Shown piece after piece: positions 58,695 to 64,000 of a DNA stretch of 64,000 bases. The notes under the pieces were generated by a model, which was not told the origin of the DNA, did no database searches, and was given only the letters and a program-made list of their open reading frames with translations. The DNA is from Natronobacillus azotifigens. Its GTDB lineage: Bacteria; Bacillota; Bacilli; Bacillales; Amphibacillaceae. The stretch lies in the NCBI RefSeq assembly GCF_026805325.1, contig NZ_JAPRAT010000007.1, positions 61,154-125,153 on the forward strand, read 5' to 3'. Numbering within the stretch: position 1 is the first letter of the stretch; every line of letters starts with the position of its first letter. The position numbers were made by a program, and so were the translations under genes.

Positions 58695-59033
58695 AGACAC
58701 AAACTGTGAAGTAAGTGATTTATCTTCTTCACATAAAAATGTTCACATGAAGATGGAGGATCAAAAAGTATTGTAACTTCTTTAAGGCGGTTTTTTCGCC
58801 TAGGTTCAGGGCAGGAAATGCGCCTAACCTCGTCGAAATGACCACTTTCACTTAGGTTAAACCCTAAAAAGAGCTTCAACCTCATCGAAACGACCACTTT
58901 CACTTAGGTTGACCCCTAAAAAGAGCTTCAACCTCGTCGAAACGACCACTTTCACTTAGGTTGACCCCAAAAAAGTGCTCTAACCTCGTCAAAACACTTA
59001 CATACCTAGATTCGCTAATGAACAGTTTATACA
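58695..59033 (+). repeat. Dispersed 52-bp-unit repeat element, copy D
   Basis: Head with AGACACAAACTGTG and TTCACATGAAGATGGAGG, an aberrant first unit with GGCG/CGCC arms, then unit starts at 58826, 58878, 58930 and 58982, all exactly 52 bp apart. The bodies are CGAAACGACCACTTTCAC. The tail ends CTAGATTCGC then AACAGTTTAT. It lies directly upstream of the ZorA-like gene. Confidence 0.9.
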
Positions 59034-59158
59034 ATATGTAAGGTTATATCGATAAAAATTCTCCTTGATTCATACATGATTGGGACGGGCTTTGAATAAA
59101 GATTATATAAGAAGAAAATTACGTATTTTCTAGAGCCATATTTGTAGGAGGAATTATA

Positions 59159-60997
59159 ATGATAGAAGCTATTCTTCAAATCTTTATTGATGACGATATC
59201 GCATCACAAATCTTATCAAATGGAATCATTGAATTTATTTTCATGGTTTTACTTGTTACTTTTGCACTCACCATCCTCATACATTTTTCCCTTTATAATA
59301 AATTGAAAAAAATTAGGAATTACATCACGACAACGAATAAAATGGAAATGGAGCCATTGAAAGATTTTAAAGATCATTTTGAACATAATGAACAATATAA
59401 GTCAGTAAAGATAGAAACGTTCGTACAAGAAAAATTTTCAAGTTGGAGAATGTATAACCTACCAGTTGTAAATATTATTAAGTTAGTACAAATGACAGTG
59501 TCTATCTTTATTCTTGTTGGCGTGTTAGGTACTTTTATTGGTTTAACGATATCATTAGGCAGTATTAATGCAAGTGGTGATCAGATGATAGATGAAATCG
59601 CTAATGTACTATCAGGAATTGATGTCGCTTTTTATACTAGTATTACGGGAATGGGTTTATCTCTAATCATGACCGTACTTATAAAATTATTTAATACAGA
59701 ATATTTACTAACTGACCTCATGTTAAAAGTTGAAGAAAATCTAGAAGAAGCAGAAAAAAATGGAATCGAAAAGCTAATTCAGGTATCAGAAAATATTAAT
59801 AAATCGATTGACGCATTGCAAAAAAACAATGAAAAATCATTAGGTGGAATTGAAAAATCTTTTAAAGGGTTTCAGGATTATACAGATGGGCTCCAAAAAT
59901 CTGCAGAGAATTTAAACAAATTTAATAAAGGTTTGGCAAATAACTTAAAAGACTTTGATACATTATTTAAGAGTATGAAGAAAGCAACGGTTGGATTTGA
60001 AGTCTCTACAGAAAAGTTAAACAAAAACTTTGATCAATTATTTACTTATTTTAAAGCGGCGGATACGAGAAACGAAGAAATTAAATCTACTTTTAATAAT
60101 TCGTATAAAAAAATAACAGAAATATCAACCAAACAAGTGGATACATTAAAACAATTTGAAGAAGTTGTTGTGGATCTGAAAAAATTCAGTTCTTCTATAT
60201 TAACGGAACAACAAGGTGTACAAGGATCTGTTGAAAAGATTAATCATAGTAATCAAGATTTAGTAAAGAAACTAGATGAGCAAAATAATGAATTCCGAAG
60301 AATTTTTGGTAACGATTTGGATAATAAGATGTCTACAATGAACTCCTATTTAAGTGAGCTTTCAAAAGATTTTGATCAATTAGGATATTCCTTGACCCAG
60401 CTTCCAGATGCATTGAAACTAATTAGTCAAACTCAATCAGAGTATAAGCATTTATTATCTGATCGATTTGCTGAAATAAAACAATTTAATCACGATTTTA
60501 ACAGCCATTTAAAAAATCATGCATCAGAATCTGCATTATTTGAGAAACACTTGCAAAATGCAACAAACACATATGAACAGATCGGTATGAAAAATACGCA
60601 ATTAATTAAAGAATTGAATACAACGTTAAGTGACATAAATCGTTCTTTTCAAGATAAAGAGGATCAACTAGATAAAAGTGTTGGTGTATTAAAAGATACG
60701 CTAACTCATTACGTGAATAACCTTGAAGGTACAGTTGCTGATAAGTTAGAAAAAGTTGTTAGAAGTATCGGAAACTCTATGGAACTAACAAATGACGGAA
60801 TAAGAAAGGATTTTAATGAAATTAGAAGCTTAACAGAAGAAATTCATCATAATGACACGAAACTTACGCAACAAATGCTTCGTAACTTACAACAAGAGAT
60901 TCAAAAAATAAGTAGAGGTTTTTCGTCGACTCAACCAGAATCAAATGTGATGAATGAAAGTGGAAATACTAGTCCAGGGTTGAGATCAAATGATTAA
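59159..60997 (+). CDS. ZorA-like MotA/TolQ/ExbB channel protein with long coiled-coil tail
   Basis: A 612-residue protein. Membrane helices lie at about 23-45, 108-134 and 150-178, with LVGVLGTFIGLTISL and VAFYTSITGMGLSLI, the pore helices of the MotA/TolQ/ExbB superfamily. From about 180 to 610 it is a hydrophilic helical tail, rich in Lys/Glu/Asn/Ser, as in ZorA of the Zorya anti-phage system. TolQ, ExbB and MotA lack such a tail. ATG 59159 follows AGGAGG by 7 bp. It overlaps the ZorB-like gene by 8 bp. Zorya function cannot be claimed because the effector genes are absent. Confidence 0.82.
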   Translation: MIEAILQIFIDDDIASQILSNGIIEFIFMVLLVTFALTILIHFSLYNKLKKIRNYITTTNKMEMEPLKDFKDHFEHNEQYKSVKIETFVQEKFSSWRMYNLPVVNIIKLVQMTVSIFILVGVLGTFIGLTISLGSINASGDQMIDEIANVLSGIDVAFYTSITGMGLSLIMTVLIKLFNTEYLLTDLMLKVEENLEEAEKNGIEKLIQVSENINKSIDALQKNNEKSLGGIEKSFKGFQDYTDGLQKSAENLNKFNKGLANNLKDFDTLFKSMKKATVGFEVSTEKLNKNFDQLFTYFKAADTRNEEIKSTFNNSYKKITEISTKQVDTLKQFEEVVVDLKKFSSSILTEQQGVQGSVEKINHSNQDLVKKLDEQNNEFRRIFGNDLDNKMSTMNSYLSELSKDFDQLGYSLTQLPDALKLISQTQSEYKHLLSDRFAEIKQFNHDFNSHLKNHASESALFEKHLQNATNTYEQIGMKNTQLIKELNTTLSDINRSFQDKEDQLDKSVGVLKDTLTHYVNNLEGTVADKLEKVVRSIGNSMELTNDGIRKDFNEIRSLTEEIHHNDTKLTQQMLRNLQQEIQKISRGFSSTQPESNVMNESGNTSPGLRSND

Positions 60998-61685
60998 TAA
61001 ATATCAACGACTTTTTAAAAATGAACATGATGACAGTCATTTTTGGCCATCTTTCACTGATTTATTAACAGTCATTTTGCTTTGTTTTGTGTTGATGTTT
61101 GTATCAATGATGATTATAAAATCTCTTCAAATTGAAGAGATGAAAGAAACGTTAGATCAAATTATGGGTGTTCGAGCACAATTGATACAAGATTTAAATG
61201 AAGAGTTTAGTGATTCTGACTTAGGTATTGAAGTAGATGAATCAACAGGCGCGATCATTTTTAACACGGAAATATTGTTCGAATTTGATCAGGCTGATTT
61301 AAAAGTGGAGGCATTTTCTTTTTTAGATGAGTTTGTCCCGATTTACTTAGATATTTTATTAGAGAACGGTTATGAAGATTATATTGCAGAGATCATCATT
61401 GAGGGGCACACCGACCGCTCGGGGTCTTACTTGTATAATTTGGGTCTTGCACAAGATAGAGCTTATAGTGTAGCTGAATATATTTTAGGTGATGATTTTC
61501 CTTACCCGAACATTCAAAAGCATCTCGAGGAGAAATTAACTGTGAATAGTAGATCATATACAGATGGACGTACTGATGAGCATGGTGAGTATACCGCCTC
61601 AGCTTCTCGACGAGTAGAGTTTAAGTTTCGATTGAAAGATGAGGAAATTCTCGAAAGAACGCAATCATTATTACACGCAAATTAA
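60990..61685 (+). CDS. ZorB-like motor protein with OmpA/MotB peptidoglycan-binding domain
   Basis: A 231-residue protein with one membrane helix (about 22-46). It carries an aspartate at residue 24 (SFTDLL) at the helix start, the position of the ion-carrying Asp of MotB/ZorB. The C-terminal OmpA-like domain (about 75-225) has EIIIEGHTDRSGS and ASASRRVEF with the peptidoglycan-binding Asp and Arg. The ATG 60990 overlaps the preceding stop region. Together with the first gene it would form a peptidoglycan-anchored, ion-driven motor. No signal peptide is expected because the helix itself is the anchor. Confidence 0.85.
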   Translation: MINKYQRLFKNEHDDSHFWPSFTDLLTVILLCFVLMFVSMMIIKSLQIEEMKETLDQIMGVRAQLIQDLNEEFSDSDLGIEVDESTGAIIFNTEILFEFDQADLKVEAFSFLDEFVPIYLDILLENGYEDYIAEIIIEGHTDRSGSYLYNLGLAQDRAYSVAEYILGDDFPYPNIQKHLEEKLTVNSRSYTDGRTDEHGEYTASASRRVEFKFRLKDEEILERTQSLLHAN

Positions 61686-61818
61686 CTTACCTTCGATTAT
61701 TAAAGTAATTTGGTAGTTTGATTATGCTAGTAACGTACTTTTTTGGGTTCAACAGACGAATATAATGGATAAACATTATAGGTACCATGCCTTTTTTGTG
61801 ATTTTAAGTATCTAGTCT

Positions 61819-61847
61819 ACACGAAACTCTTTTTCTTTCATATAAAA
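61819..61847 (+). promoter_or_regulatory. Candidate sigma-K promoter for the amidase
   Basis: ACAC (61819-61822), 16-bp spacer, CATATAAAA (61839-61847) resembles sigma-K (AC-N16/17-CATAnnnTA) with one mismatch, about 20 bp before the start. B. subtilis cwlC is sigma-K controlled. Confidence 0.45.
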
Positions 61848-61868
61848 GAAAGAGAAGGAGGTAATAAA

Positions 61869-62675
61869 ATGGTTAGAATATTTATTGATCCAGGTCATGG
61901 TGGAAGTGATGCTGGAGCATCAGGAAATGGTCTAACTGAAAAAGACTTAACGTTAAATATTGCGTTAACTTTAGATGATGTATTAAATGAACAATATGAT
62001 GATGTTACTACTCGATTGTCGAGGTCTACCGATACTACCGTTAGTTTAGAAGAGCGAACGAATAGAGCAAATGAATGGAATGCAGATTTCTTTTTATCTA
62101 TTCATGTAAACGCTGGTGGTGGGGAAGGTTTTGAAAGTTATATTTGGAATGGAAATTTTACAAATAAAGAAGAAACACGAAGAATACGAAGAACAATTCA
62201 TGATACAATTGTAGAGCAAATAAATTGGCGGGATCGAGGGAAAAAAGAAGCGAATTTCCATGTGCTGAGACAAACATCCATGCCAGCAGTCTTAACTGAA
62301 AACGGATTTATTGACAATCCAGAAGAAGCTGAACAAATGAGATCCGAAGAGTGGATTAGTTCAGTTGCGAGAGCACATGCGGAAGGGATTGCGGAAGCAT
62401 TTGGTATAGAGGAGTCAACTGAATCTGACCCTACACCTAATACTTTTTACCGTGTAATAACAGGTTCCTTTCAAACAGAAGCAAATGCGAAACAGCGTAG
62501 ATATGTTTTAAGTAAGCATGGATATGATAGTTTTATTACAGAATTTCATGATGGGGATAGTGTTTATTATCGTGTTGTAACAGGATCATTTCGTAATCGT
62601 GACAATGCAGAAAATAGACAGAATGAGTTGCGAAATATTGGTTTCGAATCGTTTATTGTTAGTTTCGAAACATAA
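61869..62675 (+). CDS. N-acetylmuramoyl-L-alanine amidase with SPOR domain (CwlC-like)
   Basis: A 268-residue zinc amidase. The Amidase_3 domain (residues 1-178) has IDPGHGGSDAGASGNGLTEK, SIHVNAGGG and LTENGFIDN carrying the zinc ligands and catalytic glutamate. Two SPOR repeats follow (about 193-228 and 230-265; YRVITGSF, YRVVTGSF). There is no signal peptide, as in CwlC, the mother-cell wall hydrolase. ATG 61869 follows GAAGGAGGT. It may be a sporulation gene independent of the ZorAB-like pair 183 bp upstream. Confidence 0.9.
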   Translation: MVRIFIDPGHGGSDAGASGNGLTEKDLTLNIALTLDDVLNEQYDDVTTRLSRSTDTTVSLEERTNRANEWNADFFLSIHVNAGGGEGFESYIWNGNFTNKEETRRIRRTIHDTIVEQINWRDRGKKEANFHVLRQTSMPAVLTENGFIDNPEEAEQMRSEEWISSVARAHAEGIAEAFGIEESTESDPTPNTFYRVITGSFQTEANAKQRRYVLSKHGYDSFITEFHDGDSVYYRVVTGSFRNRDNAENRQNELRNIGFESFIVSFET

Positions 62676-62678
62676 AGT

Positions 62679-62723
62679 AAAAAACAGCGCCTGTTTAAGA
62701 ATAAACGGACGCTGTTTTTTTAT
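62679..62723 (+). terminator. Terminator after the amidase
   Basis: AAAAAACAGCG pairs with CGCTGTTTTTT, with inner GTTT/AAAC, followed by T. Confidence 0.93.
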
Positions 62724-62739
62724 AAAAAAAGAAGGATAC

Positions 62740-62910
62740 CGGGCAACCGTCCCTAACACTACCAAATAAGAAGATTAAAGATGTCAAATGAGAGTAGCGG
62801 ACGGTAGCTTCTCGAACGGTTCAAGAACATATCAAGGTAGTAATCCATGCAGGAATGCTTGGAAAACCCCACATTGATTGAAGTTCGGCCTTATCCAATT
62901 ATGAATTGAA
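62740..62910. repeat. Non-coding region with inverted repeat and partial hairpin repeat
   Basis: ACCGTCC (62746-62752) pairs with GGACGGT (62799-62805). At 62860-62900 lies the right half of the TTCAATCAG family (CCCCACATTGATTGAAGTTC, CTTATCCAATTATG). No gene seen. Confidence 0.55.
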
Positions 62911-62919
62911 AAAGAATAA

Positions 62920-63552
62920 TTAGTGAATATGTCTGTATAGCCCAATTACTTTTCCTAAAATCGCTACATTTTGGTACCGTAATGGTTCCATTGTTGGATT
63001 CTCTGGTTGTAGTCTAATATGGTCTTTTTCTTTAAAGAACCTTTTTACAGTGGCTTCTTCCTCATCGGTCATTGCTACAACGATCTCCCCATTTTGTGCG
63101 GTTTGTTGTTGTTTAACAATAACCATATCACCATCAAGGATACCTGCTTCAATCATGCTCTCTCCCTCAATTACTAGAATAAAGATTCCATGATCATTAG
63201 TATCGCTTCCAGCTATAGATGTGGGTAATGGAATATATTCCTCGATATTTTCGACAGCAGTAATAGGGATACCAGCTGTAACTTTACCAATAACTGGTGC
63301 GAAAGCGGCTTCTCCTTTTGGAATTTGGTTATCATCATCTAGAGTAATTACCTCAATAGCTCTTGGTTTGGTTGGGTCTCTACGGATAAAGCCTTTTTTC
63401 TCTAAACGAGCTAAATGTCCGTGTACAGTGGAGCTTGAAGCTAAACCAACCGCTTCGCCAATTTCTCGAACTGAAGGCGGATATCCTTTATGAGCTACTT
63501 GCTCTTTGATAAAATCTAAGATGGCTTGTTGTCGTTTTGATATTTTTGTCAT
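62920..63552 (-). CDS. lexA: SOS repressor LexA
   Basis: A 210-residue repressor. The N-terminal winged helix is at 1-70 ([21 protein letters not shown]). The autocleavage Ala-Gly lies in [11 protein letters not shown] near residue 90. The catalytic serine lies in [13 protein letters not shown] near residue 130 and the lysine in [11 protein letters not shown] near residue 168. ATG 63552 is preferred over the GTG at 63564, which overlaps the site GGAGGTG. Cleavage is triggered by RecA, also in this window. B. subtilis LexA is 205 residues. Confidence 0.96.
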   Translation of the reverse strand: MTKISKRQQAILDFIKEQVAHKGYPPSVREIGEAVGLASSSTVHGHLARLEKKGFIRRDPTKPRAIEVITLDDDNQIPKGEAAFAPVIGKVTAGIPITAVENIEEYIPLPTSIAGSDTNDHGIFILVIEGESMIEAGILDGDMVIVKQQQTAQNGEIVVAMTDEEEATVKRFFKEKDHIRLQPENPTMEPLRYQNVAILGKVIGLYRHIH

Positions 63553-63588
63553 GTGATGAGACACCTCCGTACATTAATAATTGTAATA

Positions 63589-63628
63589 ATTATAGCATGA
63601 TATATTTAGATAGACAAACATTAGTTCG
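63589..63628 (-). promoter_or_regulatory. lexA promoter with autoregulatory SOS box
   Basis: On the minus strand, CGAACTAATGTTTG (63615-63628) matches the LexA box. It overlaps TTGTCT (63612-63617), which pairs over 17 bp with TATAAT (63589-63594), extended by TGC. A bound LexA would block it. Confidence 0.85.
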
Positions 63629-63635
63629 AATACTA

Positions 63636-63685
63636 TTGACTCAAGAGTTATAGCATAATAAAATAATATCACGAACAAAGGTTCT
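63636..63685 (+). promoter_or_regulatory. Divergent SOS promoter reading away from lexA
   Basis: TTGACT (63636-63641), 17-bp spacer, TAAAAT (63659-63664), followed by CGAACAAAGGTTCT at 63672-63685 with perfect GAAC/GTTC arms. In B. subtilis the divergent SOS gene is yneA. Here no open frame follows in the remaining 315 bp. Confidence 0.8.
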
Positions 63686-63689
63686 GTTT

Positions 63690-64000
63690 TTGGTAAATTA
63701 ACCTATGAAATAAACAGTAATTTTATCTCAACAAACTAGCATTCTGTTTTGATAAACTGTGCGGTAACAGAAGCTTTTTATCCCGCTCCTCAAATGAACT
63801 TTGCTCCCTTTCCGCAGGGCGCGGCTTCAGCTAACTCGGAAGAAATTCACTTCCGAGTGGATCTTCAGCTCGCACTTTTCCTGCTGGAGTGTCGCCAATT
63901 TCATTTGATACGCTAGATAGTGGATCTAATTGTTTTTGAATTCGATTATTGTATACCGATCTAAAGTATTAGCATATTTAACAAGTTTTAGAACTTATTA
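63690..64000. repeat. Cruciform intergenic repeat at window end
   Basis: Outer arms TCAAATGAA (63790-63798) and TTCATTTGA (63900-63908) enclose inner arms ACTCGGAAG (63834-63842) and CTTCCGAGT (63850-63858). The GC content is far above the surroundings. The motifs CTTCAGCT occur on both sides. It resembles a widespread Bacillaceae intergenic repeat known to me from memory. No gene is visible from 63690 to the end. Confidence 0.65.

Noticed and set aside
59159..62675. A complete Zorya defence system
   Set aside because: Only the ZorA- and ZorB-like genes are present. No ZorC, ZorD helicase or ZorE nuclease is seen on either strand; the next gene is a wall amidase.

Overview
The window is chromosomal DNA from a low-GC, endospore-forming Gram-positive bacterium of the family Bacillaceae. 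The evidence is low GC, strong AGGAGG-type ribosome binding sites, many GTG/TTG starts, and sporulation genes (cotE, spoVS, spoVK, a CotY/CotZ-type coat gene, a CwlC-type amidase). Gene order from asd to glnA follows the Bacillus subtilis core closely. The style (many TTG starts, CopY-type copper control, dispersed repeats) fits the halophilic/alkaliphilic branch (Oceanobacillus, Gracilibacillus, Virgibacillus and relatives), but the genus is inference.

Positions 1-34324 are a conserved, almost entirely plus-strand backbone: asd(partial)-dapG-dapA (lysine/DAP), tepA-ylzJ-ftsK/spoIIIE, ymfF-ymfH-ymfI (EF-P modification), rodZ-like, pgsA, cinA, recA, rny, ymdB, spoVS, an M19 dipeptidase, miaB, ymcA, cotE, mutS-mutL, miaA, hfq, spoVK, hflX, ynbB, glnR-glnA. 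Some genes of the B. subtilis arrangement are missing at expected positions: rnjB between dapA and tepA, ymfC-type genes after spoIIIE, ymfJ after ymfI, and tdh-kbl before miaB. Recognisable control sites include a sigma-H-like promoter before spoVS, a GlnR/TnrA box before glnR and a degenerate SOS box before recA.

Positions 34375-58560 are accessory and mixed-strand: a copper module (copA, copY, copZ) with a CopY operator inside a long palindrome, a LLM flavin oxidoreductase, a DUF421 membrane protein, a 31-residue Cys/Lys/Arg-rich gene, a CAP-domain protein, a SulP transporter with a NUDIX hydrolase, a spore-coat protein, a DedA/TVP38-type protein, an S1-domain YabR homologue, an ABC-F ATPase, an RNase H-like protein, an MBL hydrolase, an aldo/keto reductase, a membrane-anchored PstS-like protein, a lipoprotein cyclophilin, and tandem duplicated PRC-barrel genes behind a sigma-B-like promoter.

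Positions 59159-62675 hold the most unusual genes. One is a ZorA-like MotA/TolQ/ExbB channel protein with a cytoplasmic tail of about 430 residues. It overlaps a ZorB-like protein with one transmembrane helix and an OmpA domain. A CwlC-like amidase follows after a gap. No ZorC, ZorD or ZorE gene is present, so this is an orphan ion-driven motor rather than a complete Zorya system. The window ends with lexA on the minus strand, its autoregulatory SOS box, and a second, near-perfect SOS box on a divergent promoter that has no gene behind it inside the window.

A family of dispersed intergenic elements occurs four times (about 3030, 22501, 41730 and 58695). Each is built from 52-bp tandem units that can fold into the same stem-loop, and their arms show compensatory changes. 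At least three further repeat types lie between genes.
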